A DNA stretch of 64,000 nucleotides from Streptomyces sp. H27-C3 (lineage in GTDB: Bacteria > Actinomycetota > Actinomycetes > Streptomycetales > Streptomycetaceae). The DNA lies in assembly GCF_030063415.1 (NCBI RefSeq), contig NZ_JASITA010000006.1, positions 178,610-242,609 of the forward strand. The letters run 5' to 3'. Positions within the stretch are counted from its first letter, which is position 1; each line of letters starts with the position of its first letter. A program made the translations under genes and the position numbers. Shown here in pieces: positions 8,549 through 15,860 of the stretch. Under the pieces are notes generated by a model that made no database searches, was not told the DNA's origin, and saw only the letters and a list, made by a program, of their open reading frames with translations.

Positions 8549-9018
8549 CGGGGGCAACCGGCACGGCGCGGTTCGATGGCGGTCCCGCGCGGATCGACGA
8601 GCTGCGCGGGTCCATCGACGTACTCGACCGGCAGATTGTCCGGCTGCTCGCGGAACGCACGGCAGTCGTACGGGAGTTGACCGAGTTCAAGCGTGACGAG
8701 GAGACCGTGCGCTCGCCCGGCCGGGTGGAGCAGGTCATCAGCAAGGTGCGCCGCCTCGCCGAGGAGGAGGGCATGCCCCCGGCCATCGCCGAGGCCACCT
8801 ACCGCACGCTCATCGCCGAGCTGACGGATCTCCAGATGCGTCGGCTCGCCGAGCGGCGGGTGGCCGCGGCGTCCGCACCCGCGTCCGCACCCGCGTCCGC
8901 ACCCGCGTCCGCACCCGCGTCCGCACCCGCGTCCGCACCCGCACCCGCGTCCGCACCCGCACCCGCGTCCGCGTCCGCGTCCGCACCCGCACCCGTAGCC
9001 GGGGAGGCCGAGGTATGA
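8545..9018 (+). CDS. AroQ-fold chorismate mutase or isochorismate-pyruvate lyase, with repeat tail
   Basis: Residues 15-100 match the all-helical AroQ fold: IDELRGSIDVLDRQIVRLLA is helix 1 with the conserved Arg and Asp, followed by a lysine in ELTEFKRDEE and GRVEQVISKVRRLAEEEGMP, then the last helix. These enzymes turn chorismate into prephenate or, in the PchB subgroup, isochorismate into salicylate and pyruvate; sequence alone does not separate the two here. From about residue 108 the protein is a run of Ala-Ser-Ala-Pro repeats encoded by 12-nt tandem repeats, probably a flexible linker or tail. It is coupled on both sides by 4-nt overlaps to the cupin and UbiD genes, so the three are one translational unit. 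Confidence 0.8.
   Translation: MTGATGTARFDGGPARIDELRGSIDVLDRQIVRLLAERTAVVRELTEFKRDEETVRSPGRVEQVISKVRRLAEEEGMPPAIAEATYRTLIAELTDLQMRRLAERRVAAASAPASAPASAPASAPASAPASAPAPASAPAPASASASAPAPVAGEAEV
8869..8994 (+). repeat. 12-nt tandem repeat (GCGTCCGCACCC) inside the chorismate mutase gene
   Basis: Six consecutive perfect or near-perfect copies of the 12-mer run from 8869 to 8940, then degenerate 6-nt half units to about 8994. Each unit encodes Ala-Ser-Ala-Pro. All changes are in multiples of six nucleotides, so the frame is always kept. This is a likely slippage hotspot that changes tail length without disrupting the protein. Confidence 0.9.
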
Positions 9019-10463
9019 CGCGCCGCCGCCTTGCCGATCTGCGCACCGCGCTGGCCGGCCTCGACCTGATGCCCGGCGAGCTGGTCCGGGTACGGGAGGA
9101 GGTCCCGGCCCGGTTCGGGGTCTCGTCGCACTACGCGAAGTGGGCAGGCACCCCGGCCCCGCCGCCGACGGGCCCCGGCCCCGCGGTCCTCTTCGAGCGG
9201 GTCACGCCCAGCAGCGCGACCGCCGAGGCACGGGCCGTGCTCATGGGGCTGTACGGCACCCGGCGCCGGGCCGCCGCCCTGCTGGGTACGACCCCGGCTC
9301 TGTTGCCGCACCGGCTGCTCGACGCGGTCGCCGCGCCCGTGCCGCCGGTGCGGGTCAGGGAGGGCGGGGCGCCGGCCCGGGTAACGCTCGCGCCGGACCT
9401 GACCGCGCTGCCGGTGCCGGTCCTCACCGACGAGGACGCGGGCCCGTATCTCACGCTCGGGGCGGTCCTGGCCACCGATCCGGAGACCGGTGTACGGAAC
9501 CTCTCCATCCACCGGATGTGCGTGCAGGGCCCTGATCTGCTGTCCATCTGGATGGTGCCGGGCCGGGACCTGGAGGCCGCGTACCGTTCGGCGCTGCGCG
9601 CGGGCCGCCCGCTGCCCGTCGCGATCCATCTGGGGCTCGGGCCCGCCGTACTGCTCTCCTCCTGCTGTCCGACCTCCCTCGTTCCCACGGGGCTCGACGA
9701 ACTCGCGGTGGCGGGTGCGCTGGGCGGGGCGCCGGTGGAGCTGGCGCCGTGTCGCACGGTGGACGCGGAGTGCATAGCGGACGCCGAGTACGTGCTTGAG
9801 GGTGAGCTGCTGCCCGATCTGGCGCCGGAGAACGCACAAGGGCCTGCGGCCACACCGGAGTTCCTCGGCTACCAGGGCCGGGCGCATCCTTCGTTGCCGA
9901 CCGTCCGGATCACCGGGATCACCGCACGCGAAGGCGCGATCCTGCAGGCCGTTTCGGGCCCCGGCCATGAACAGTCGGTGCTGCTGGGTTTCGGGATGGA
10001 GGCCGCGGTGCTCGGCCGACTGCGGGAGTGGGATGCCCCGGTCAAGTCGGTGCTCTGCCACACGGCGGGCGGCGGTCAGCTCATGGTGGTGCTCCAGTGG
10101 CTCGCCAAGCGCTCGGCGGCCGACGACGAACTGGTGCGCAAGGCTTCGGAGTCGGTGCTTGAGGAATTCCGGATGGCGAAGATGGTCGTCTCGGTGGACG
10201 AGGACGTGGACCTGGAGTCCGACGAGGACCTGTGGTGGGCGATGACCACCCGGATGCAGGCGGACCGCGATGTGGTGGTGCTGCCGGACAGGGAGGGGTT
10301 CCCGCTGGACCCGACGCAGTCCACCGGCTACTCGGCGAGCCTGTCGGCGGACGGCCGCACGGCCAAGGTGGTCTTCGACTGCACCGTGCCGTACGCGCAG
10401 CTGTCCCGCTTCCACCGGCCGCGCTTCACCCCGGTCAATCCTTTTACTCCGGACGGGACGTGA
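9015..10463 (+). CDS. UbiD-family (prenylated-FMN) decarboxylase
   Basis: The 482-aa protein matches UbiD/Fdc1-type reversible decarboxylases, which need prenyl-FMN made by UbiX. Visible elements are TGVRNLSIHRMCV (the Arg of the usual YRMQ segment binding the cofactor phosphate/active site), IHLGLGPAVLLSS, LDELAVAGALGGAPVELAP, and a C-terminal CTVPYAQLSRFHRP region. In the signature where most members have E-G-P-F-G-E-F, this protein has QGPAATPEF, so the first glutamate of the catalytic E-R-E set appears to be Gln while the second Glu is kept. No ubiX gene is in the window. It likely decarboxylates (or carboxylates) an aromatic or dienyl acid produced from chorismate. Last gene of the run. 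Confidence 0.85.
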   Translation: MTRRRLADLRTALAGLDLMPGELVRVREEVPARFGVSSHYAKWAGTPAPPPTGPGPAVLFERVTPSSATAEARAVLMGLYGTRRRAAALLGTTPALLPHRLLDAVAAPVPPVRVREGGAPARVTLAPDLTALPVPVLTDEDAGPYLTLGAVLATDPETGVRNLSIHRMCVQGPDLLSIWMVPGRDLEAAYRSALRAGRPLPVAIHLGLGPAVLLSSCCPTSLVPTGLDELAVAGALGGAPVELAPCRTVDAECIADAEYVLEGELLPDLAPENAQGPAATPEFLGYQGRAHPSLPTVRITGITAREGAILQAVSGPGHEQSVLLGFGMEAAVLGRLREWDAPVKSVLCHTAGGGQLMVVLQWLAKRSAADDELVRKASESVLEEFRMAKMVVSVDEDVDLESDEDLWWAMTTRMQADRDVVVLPDREGFPLDPTQSTGYSASLSADGRTAKVVFDCTVPYAQLSRFHRPRFTPVNPFTPDGT

Positions 10464-10478
10464 CCTCGCGCACGCCTT

Positions 10479-11996
10479 CTACTCCGGACAGGACTTGACC
10501 TCACGCACGACGGCGGCCAGCAGCGCGATGCCCTCGGTGATACGGGCCGTGGTCAGGGCCGCGTACCCCATCAGGAAGGTCGGTTCGGTCGGCAGGTCCT
10601 GTACGAAGTAGCCGGACGCGGGGTAGATCCGCACCCCGCGGTCGGCCGCCAGCCGGGCGATCCCGGCCTCCGTGGCGCCGCGTGTCCCGGTGAGCGTGAC
10701 CAGGACGTGCAGGCCTGCCGCTTCGCCGGAGATGCGCACCTCGGAGCCGAAGTGTTCAAGCAGGGCCTCGATGAGGCGGCTTCTGCGCTGCCGGTACAGG
10801 CGGATCATCCGGCTGATGTGACGGGTGTACGCGCCGGTCGCGATGAAGTGGGCGAGCGCTTCCTGGTCGACGGTGGGCGTCAGCCGGTCGGTGATCCACT
10901 TGATGCCGAGGAAGGGCTGCACGAGATGCGGCGGGAGGATCGCGTAACCGATCCGCAGGGCCGGGAAGAGCGTCTTGCTGAAGCTGCCGACGTAGACGAC
11001 GGTGTCCCGGTGCCGGGCGGCGGCCAGGGCGGGCAGGCGCTCCGCGGTGAAGGTGAACTCGTTGTGGTAGTCGTCCTCCAGGACGGTCGCGCCGCGCTTG
11101 TACGCCCAGTCCAGCAGGGCGAGCCGCCGGCCCTCGGACATGATGAAACCCGTCGGGAACTGGTGCGAGGGGGTCACGTACACCAGCTTGACCCGCGCCG
11201 GATCGTGCCCCTGCGCCCGCACGCAGGCGTCGATGTCGCCGACCCGCAGCCCTTCCTCGTCCACCGGTACGGGCACCACGGTCGCCTCGGAGCAGCCGAA
11301 GACCTGGCGCAGCACGGTGTGGCTGGGGTCCTCGATGACCACCACGTCCCCCGGCCGCACCAGCAGCCGGACCAGGATGTCCATGGCCTGGGTGGCGCCA
11401 CCGGTAACCATGATCCGGTCGGCGGACGCGTCCAGGGCGCGACTCTGCCGCACCAGCGTGGCGATCTCCGTGCGCAGCGTGGGGGAGCCCTCGGCCGGCC
11501 CGTATCCGAGCGCGGCGGCATCGGCCCGGCCGTACGCCTCCTGGAGGGACTGCAACCAGCGTGCCACCGGGAAGTTGGCGAGCGCGGGCGTGCCGTGCCG
11601 GAAGTCGAGCCCGGTGCCGGGGTGATGGGTGGGCGCCGGCTCCCAGGGCTGCCAGAGGGAGTTGCCGTCGTCGGTGGATCTGGGCGGCTGCGGGGCGAGG
11701 GCCGCGGGCGCCGACCGGCGGGCGCCGGACGGTACGCCGCCGGCGAGTCCGGCGACCCGGGTGCCGGAGCCGCGTCGGGCGGTGAGGATGCCGTGGGCGC
11801 GCAGCAGTTCGTAGGCCCGGGTGATGACGGTCCGGGAGACGTCGAGCTGGAGGGCGAGTTCACGGGAGGCGGGCACGGCGTCACCGGGCCGCAGCTGCCC
11901 CGACCGCACCAACAGGGTGACCTGGTCGCACACTTGCTGCTGCAAGGGCGTGGCACTGTCCCGGTCCAGGGCGATGAGCAGCTCCGACGACCCCAC
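10479..11996 (-). CDS. MocR-type regulator (GntR HTH fused to aminotransferase fold)
   Basis: The N-terminal winged helix of the GntR type (TPLQQQVCDQVTLLV...LPASRELALQLDVSRTVI-like) is followed by a fold-type I aminotransferase-like domain with the PLP lysine in GSFSKTLFPALRIGY. MocR proteins such as PdxR and GabR bind PLP and an amino acid and act as ligand-responsive regulators. I prefer the GTG at 11996 over the one at 12020 because AAGGGG lies 6 nt before it, giving 505 aa. It converges on the UbiD gene with a 15-nt gap, so it could sense an amino-acid product or PLP state and control the cluster. It could also serve pyridoxine metabolism. No operator was identified. Confidence 0.88.
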   Translation of the reverse strand: MGSSELLIALDRDSATPLQQQVCDQVTLLVRSGQLRPGDAVPASRELALQLDVSRTVITRAYELLRAHGILTARRGSGTRVAGLAGGVPSGARRSAPAALAPQPPRSTDDGNSLWQPWEPAPTHHPGTGLDFRHGTPALANFPVARWLQSLQEAYGRADAAALGYGPAEGSPTLRTEIATLVRQSRALDASADRIMVTGGATQAMDILVRLLVRPGDVVVIEDPSHTVLRQVFGCSEATVVPVPVDEEGLRVGDIDACVRAQGHDPARVKLVYVTPSHQFPTGFIMSEGRRLALLDWAYKRGATVLEDDYHNEFTFTAERLPALAAARHRDTVVYVGSFSKTLFPALRIGYAILPPHLVQPFLGIKWITDRLTPTVDQEALAHFIATGAYTRHISRMIRLYRQRRSRLIEALLEHFGSEVRISGEAAGLHVLVTLTGTRGATEAGIARLAADRGVRIYPASGYFVQDLPTEPTFLMGYAALTTARITEGIALLAAVVREVKSCPE

Positions 11997-12227
11997 GTTT
12001 GTCCCCCTTACTCCCCCCACAAACCACTGCCGAGTCTCGCATGACCCCCGCCGACCACCGCAGCCGAGGCGTGCTCAGGCGGTGTGCGGCGGGAGTTGGG
12101 GCGCTGGAGCGCGCGATGCGGCCGTGGAAGGATGACGCGACGCGACCGGCCGGACCTGGCCGGGGTGCCGACGACGCGAGGGCCGGGTCCGCGACGGGTG
12201 CCGGCGATGGGACCGAGAGGGGATGAC

Positions 12228-12545
12228 GTGGCACAGGGACCAGTACCGCTGACCGACCAGGAGATCGCCGAGCAGTTGGAGGGTCTACCGGGCTGGGAGC
12301 AGCTGGGGCACGAGATCACCCGCACCTACGGCCTCGACTATCACGCGGCTGTCGGGCTGATCGTGCAGGTGGCGGACCATGAGCGTCGGGTCTGCCACCA
12401 CGCGGACATCGACCTGCGGATCGACCATGTCCGTTTCGGCATCACGACCCACGAGGCCGGCGACGAGCTGACGGCGGCGGACTTCGCCCTGGCGGCCCGC
12501 ATCGACGCGATCGTCCAGGCCCACCAGTCGGTCCCGCTCGACTGA
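12228..12545 (+). CDS. Pterin-4a-carbinolamine dehydratase
   Basis: A 105-aa PCD/DCoH protein. It dehydrates 4a-hydroxytetrahydrobiopterin, recycling the pterin of aromatic amino acid hydroxylases. The diagnostic region is ADHERRVCHHADIDLRIDHV (the paired active-site histidines followed by the beta-strand), then FGITTHEAGDELTAADFALA. I chose GTG 12228 with GAGAGGGG just upstream; the earlier in-frame start would add about 48 poorly conserved residues. It diverges from the MocR gene (231-nt gap). No phenylalanine hydroxylase gene is visible nearby, and a link with the upstream cluster is only positional. Confidence 0.85.
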   Translation: MAQGPVPLTDQEIAEQLEGLPGWEQLGHEITRTYGLDYHAAVGLIVQVADHERRVCHHADIDLRIDHVRFGITTHEAGDELTAADFALAARIDAIVQAHQSVPLD

Positions 12546-12613
12546 GACCGACCCCGGGCACCGAAGCCCCGCTCGGACCCGCGGTGCGGGAATGGGCGGG
12601 GCGAGCCGAACCG

Positions 12614-12900
12614 TCACGCCAGCTGGAAGATCTCGTGAGCGGTGTCATCGCCTCGTCGGCCCCCGCCCGTCCAGATCCTCGCAGTACTCCGCCACCTCCG
12701 CCTGCCAGCGGGCGTTGACCCCGGTGGCCGCCATCGCGGCCTGCGCCCCCGCGAAGTCGTCGGTTTCCACGTAGCCGACGAGCAGGCCGTCCTGGCACAC
12801 ATGGAGCGAGCAGTTGTGCCAGCCGACCGCGCCGAGCGCCGCGCGCATCTCCGGCCAGACCCCTGTGCGCAGCGGGCCGGGATACGCGTCCAGGTGCCGT
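12614..12900 (-). pseudogene. rhaM: L-rhamnose mutarotase remnant, frameshifted and 5'-truncated
   Basis: The middle of a RhaM-like protein is clear: VWPEMRAALGAVGWHNCSL, LLVGYVETDDFAGAQAAMAA and NARWQAEVAEYCEDLDG. The frame is then lost at about 12675 (ADEAMTPLT continues in a second frame) and again at about 12625 (EIFQLA in a third frame), which together would rebuild the family C-terminus. At the 5' side homology stops near 12900, where unrelated sensor-kinase-like sequence begins on the other strand. So at least two frameshifts and one truncation are present. Not functional. Confidence 0.75.
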
Positions 12901-13058
12901 ACCGCTCCTTTCCCGCCGACCTGCGGTCCGGGGTCACCGGCCAGGTCGAGCGGTGCGCGTTGATGCTGAAGGACCCGGCGACCTGGCGGGACCTGTGGTG
13001 GATGCTGACCGACATGACGGCGGGCGCGACCACCGCGATCGTGGCGCCCTCCCTTTGA
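12885..13058 (+). pseudogene. C-terminal scrap of a Streptomyces sensor-domain membrane protein
   Basis: The + strand reads VQVPYRSFPADLR, then LMLKDPATWRDLWWMLTDM and a short hydrophobic end before TGA. This resembles the sensor/transmembrane region found in many streptomycete histidine kinases (RDPATWRDxxWLL). No start codon, no kinase domain and no further homology exist on the left, where the rhaM remnant begins on the opposite strand. I read it as a relic brought next to rhaM by a deletion or rearrangement. Confidence 0.5.
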
Positions 13059-13081
13059 CGGCGGTGGATGCCCCACCCGGC

Positions 13082-13110
13082 AAGGGCAGTCGCAGGACGC
13101 GACTGCCCTT
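13082..13110. terminator. Strong hairpin terminator
   Basis: AAGGGCAGTCGC at 13082-13093 and GCGACTGCCCTT at 13099-13110 form a perfect 12-bp stem with a 5-nt loop, followed by CGGGGTTT on the + strand. It separates the relic region on the left from the leftward GNAT gene on the right. It could end transcripts from either side. Confidence 0.8.
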
Positions 13111-13165
13111 CGGGGTTTGCGCCTACGGACGTGTCACCCGGGCGTTGCGCTTCGACTGTGCCGCC

Positions 13166-13735
13166 TCAGCCCCTTCCCGGTCCCGCCCCCGTCCCCCGCA
13201 GTGGCTCGCGGCTCCACACCTCCAGTTCGGGCCGGTCCTCGGTGGCGGTGATGCGGCCGGTCATCGACCAGCCCCAGGACCGGTAAGCGGCGGTGGCCGC
13301 CGTGTTCGTCGCGTCGACGAACGTCGTGACGAGCTCGGCCTCGACCCGGGCGAGCAGGCGCTCCTGGAGGTGGCTGGCGATGTGGTGGCGGCGGTGGGAC
13401 GGGTGCACCATCAGCTCGGCGACGGCGAAGACGTTCCCGGAAGCGGTGAGTTCCTCGATCTCCTGCGGCACGCCGCCGCGCAGCCCCTGCCACCAGCCGC
13501 CCGAGCGGTGCGGCGGATAGCCGTAGACGCAGCCGGCGAGGCTGGTCTCGCTGGCGACGAGCATGTCGAAGCCGGGGCGCTGCACATCGGCGGCGAATCG
13601 TTTCAGGAAGACCCGCCGGTCGTGGAACTCCTCGCCCGACGCGCCGCGGTACGCCGCGACGTACAGGTCCGCGATGGCCTCCCGTTGTTGATCGGCCTGC
13701 CAACGGCTCAGTCGACGTAAGAACACCTCTGTCAT
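13166..13735 (-). CDS. GNAT-family acetyltransferase with a TTA codon at position 6
   Basis: The 189-aa protein has the GNAT core: AVAELMVHPSHRRHHIASHL is the acetyl-CoA pyrophosphate-binding motif A (R/Q-x-x-G/H-x-A variant), followed by TFVDATNTAATAAYRSWGW, the conserved motif B with the family AxxxYxxxGW end. Substrate unknown. I chose ATG 13735; an earlier in-frame start exists at 13804 but its extension is not GNAT-like. Codon 6 is TTA (13718-13720), read only by the bldA tRNA in Streptomyces, so translation is expected to be delayed to development or late growth. It is downstream of and same-strand with the DsbA-like gene, with a 69-nt gap. Confidence 0.85.
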   Translation of the reverse strand: MTEVFLRRLSRWQADQQREAIADLYVAAYRGASGEEFHDRRVFLKRFAADVQRPGFDMLVASETSLAGCVYGYPPHRSGGWWQGLRGGVPQEIEELTASGNVFAVAELMVHPSHRRHHIASHLQERLLARVEAELVTTFVDATNTAATAAYRSWGWSMTGRITATEDRPELEVWSREPLRGTGAGPGRG

Positions 13736-13804
13736 GCGGACATCGTGGCAGTGCGGTGCTGTTGGGGGAACGGCGCGCGGTGCGTATCGGGTGCCGGGGG
13801 CCAC

Positions 13805-14491
13805 TCACCCCGAGGCGTGGGCGGAGAGGGCCGCCTCGATCTGCGGGGCGACCTCCTGGCCGGACAGCGGCTTCCCGTCCCGGCTGAACGCGTGCACGTC
13901 CTGCTCGCCCAGGCGCAGGGCGGGGGTGCCGCGGATGCCGCTGCGCTCGAAGGCCTCCGCCACGGCGCCCGCCCACGGGAGGTAGCCGCCGTCCTGGACG
14001 GCCTGCCGGAAGGCGTCCGAGCCGAGGCCGCCCGCGCCGGTACCGGTGTGGACCGACCGGGCGACGGCCAGCAGGCCGGCCGGGTCGCCGTAAGCGTCGT
14101 CGCGCTCCTCGGGCTGGTTCGCGTAGAGCGCCTCGTGCAGAGCCTTGAACTCGGCCTGCCCCTCGTTGACCGCGGCCCCCAGCGCGCCCAGCGCCGTCCT
14201 GGAGCCCCGGCCGCCCAGCATCCCGTCGAGGAAGGTCGCGAAGTGGTACTCCAGGCGTAGCCGGCCGGCGTCCGCGAAGGCCCGAATCGTGGCGCCCGAC
14301 GAGCGCTCCATCGCCGCGCAGTACGGGCAGCGCAGGTCCTCGTACAGCGCCAGGGCCGGTACACCGTCGTCCGCCGGGCCGTACGGGACCACGAGACCCG
14401 ACTCGCCCGTCGTGTGCGCGGGCGTCGCCGGGGCGGCGGCCCCGCCGGGGGCGTGCGGGGGCGTGGCGTCCGGGTGGTCTGGCTGGCTCAT
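13805..14491 (-). CDS. DsbA-family thioredoxin-fold protein
   Basis: The 228-aa protein has an active-site motif Cys-Pro-Tyr-Cys in ALALYEDLRCPYCAAMERSS, as in DsbA/FrnE-type oxidoreductases, and the cis-Pro loop in SGIRGTPALRLGEQDV. The helical insertion between them is of normal size. The N-terminal 30 residues are Pro/Ala/His-rich and no signal peptide is visible, so it is probably cytoplasmic. The role is thiol-disulfide exchange with unknown partners. It diverges from the catalytically dead hydrolase gene across a 201-nt spacer and precedes the TTA-containing GNAT gene. Confidence 0.85.
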   Translation of the reverse strand: MSQPDHPDATPPHAPGGAAAPATPAHTTGESGLVVPYGPADDGVPALALYEDLRCPYCAAMERSSGATIRAFADAGRLRLEYHFATFLDGMLGGRGSRTALGALGAAVNEGQAEFKALHEALYANQPEERDDAYGDPAGLLAVARSVHTGTGAGGLGSDAFRQAVQDGGYLPWAGAVAEAFERSGIRGTPALRLGEQDVHAFSRDGKPLSGQEVAPQIEAALSAHASG

Positions 14492-14692
14492 GCGCTGGCT
14501 CCTTCGGTGCCGTCAGATCCTGTCCAGCTACGCACAGCGCCCCGCGCGACGCATCATTTGGCCCCCCGGTCGGCCCCTCGCGACGCACCCGCGCAGCCCG
14601 CGCCCTCGCTCCTACGTCATCCGTCGGCATTCGTAGGCGCTCGTGCATCACTGTCTGTTGACGTGGGGCCGCCCCAGGACCGTCAATTCCGT

Positions 14693-15508
14693 ATGGCCGA
14701 TATCGAGGGGATGCGGCAGATCGACACCCGCCACGGCCGCGTCGCCGTCCATGTGAGCGGCGCCGGGGCGCCCGTCGTGCTGCTGCACGGCAGTCCGGGT
14801 GATCACCGCGACTACGAGGCGGTCCTGCCGCGGCTGGCCGCTCACCACCGGGTGATCGCCGTCGACTGGCCCGCGTACGGCGCCTCACCCGCCCCCGAAG
14901 AGCCGCGCCGGACGACGGCCCCCGACCTCGCGGGGGCGCTGCGTGACCTCGTCGACGTGCTGGGGCTCGACCGGGCCTCCTACATCGGGAACGCGGTCGG
15001 CGGGTACGCCGCGGCGTGCCTGGCCATCGAGGCGCCGACGCGGGTGAGCGCCCTGGTCCTGGTCAACAGTGCGGGCTTCGGACGGGCCAACGCGGCGACC
15101 AGGACCCTGGGCCGACTGCACGGCACACCGACCGCGACCCGGCTGCTGTCCCTGCCGACGGCGCGGTTCGGCAATCCACGGCCCAACGCGTACGTGACCG
15201 ACCTGCTCGGCCGGTACGCCGCCGCGCTCACCGACCCGGCCGCGGTCGCCGTCCAGTCCGCCGTCCGGCGCAGCCTCGCCCGTCCGGACACCGATCTGCG
15301 CGAGCGGGCCGCCGCGATCCGGGCGCCGACGCTGCTCGCCTGGGGGCGCCGGGACAGGATCGCCGGCGCCCGGGACGCGTGGCGGGCGGCGCGGGCGGTG
15401 CCGGGAGCGCGGCTGGTGCTGCTGGACGCGGGGCGCGTGGCGTTCGCGGCGAACCCGGCGGCGTTCCTGGCGGCGGTGCTGCCGTTCCTCGCCCGGCACG
15501 GCGGCTGA
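14693..15508 (+). CDS. Alpha/beta-hydrolase fold protein lacking catalytic Ser and His
   Basis: The 271-aa protein has a complete fold with an oxyanion loop VVLLHGSPGD, but the nucleophile elbow reads YIGNAVGGYAAA. Alanine (GCG) stands where the family has Ser (G-N-S-V-G-G). The acid aspartate is present in WGRRDRIAG, but the histidine loop reads LLDAGRVAFAANP, with Arg (CGC) where family members have His before V/A-F. Two of three triad residues are thus gone although the rest is well kept, so it is either a pseudo-enzyme (binding role) or an early pseudogene. Start ATG 14693 has no strong ribosome binding site. It diverges from the DsbA-like gene. Confidence 0.8.
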   Translation: MADIEGMRQIDTRHGRVAVHVSGAGAPVVLLHGSPGDHRDYEAVLPRLAAHHRVIAVDWPAYGASPAPEEPRRTTAPDLAGALRDLVDVLGLDRASYIGNAVGGYAAACLAIEAPTRVSALVLVNSAGFGRANAATRTLGRLHGTPTATRLLSLPTARFGNPRPNAYVTDLLGRYAAALTDPAAVAVQSAVRRSLARPDTDLRERAAAIRAPTLLAWGRRDRIAGARDAWRAARAVPGARLVLLDAGRVAFAANPAAFLAAVLPFLARHGG

Positions 15509-15634
15509 CGGGATCTCGCCCGGGGTGATCGGGCGCGTACGACGCGAACCGTCGGATGAAAAATTCCTCCCGTGCCATCGCGTCGATGGGGGTAGGGAGC
15601 GGCCCGGGAACGTACCCGGACGGACGGGGGGCAC

Positions 15635-15754
15635 ATGGGACAGGTGCGCACGGACACGGCGTTCCGGGAGTTCGCGGCAGGCCGCACGACTCATCTCCTC
15701 CGGTCGGCGTGCCTGCTGACCAGCGGGGACACACACCTGGCCGAGGATTTGGTG
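15635..15754 (+). pseudogene. N-terminal remnant of a SigE-type ECF sigma factor
   Basis: From ATG 15635 about 40 residues read FREFAAGRTTHLLRSACLL and HLAEDLV, as in region 2 of SigE-family sigma factors (LLRTAYLLTGD..LAEDLVQ). Homology then stops abruptly at about 15754, and the continuing frame is nonsense antisense to the next relic. Upstream spacing and the G-rich leader look like a former real promoter/RBS. Truncated, not functional. Confidence 0.65.
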
Positions 15755-15755
15755 C

Positions 15756-15859
15756 CCCGCGGCCCGGCCGCGAGGATGCGGAGTGTGTATGGGCCCTCGG
15801 AGTACAGGTGCGCGTTGGTGACCAGCTCGCCGGCCAGCAGCCCGGCGGTGTCGGTGAGC
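15756..15859 (-). pseudogene. Fragment of a HATPase anti-sigma-like protein
   Basis: On the - strand the sequence reads LTDTAGLLAGELVTNAHLYS followed by GPYTLRILA. LAGELVTNAHLYS is the N-box of the RsbW/SpoIIAB-like ATPases common in Streptomyces (compare ELVTNALRHA in the intact gene at 26797-27297). Only about 35 residues remain, sandwiched between the sigma remnant and a DUF5753 remnant. A scrap of a deleted gene. Confidence 0.6.
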
Positions 15860-15860
15860 C

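Noticed and set aside
8869..8994. Array considered as CRISPR
   Set aside because: No unique spacers; it is a pure 12-nt microsatellite in frame with the protein.
2678..10463. Identification as a bacilysin cluster
   Set aside because: No prephenate decarboxylase BacA, dehydrogenase BacC or double-cupin BacB; UbiD and TrpB2 do not occur in bacilysin loci. Only the logic is similar.
12084..12227. N-terminal extension of pterin dehydratase to 153 aa
   Set aside because: Extension is Arg/Gly-rich without family match; GTG 12228 has a good ribosome binding site and gives standard length.
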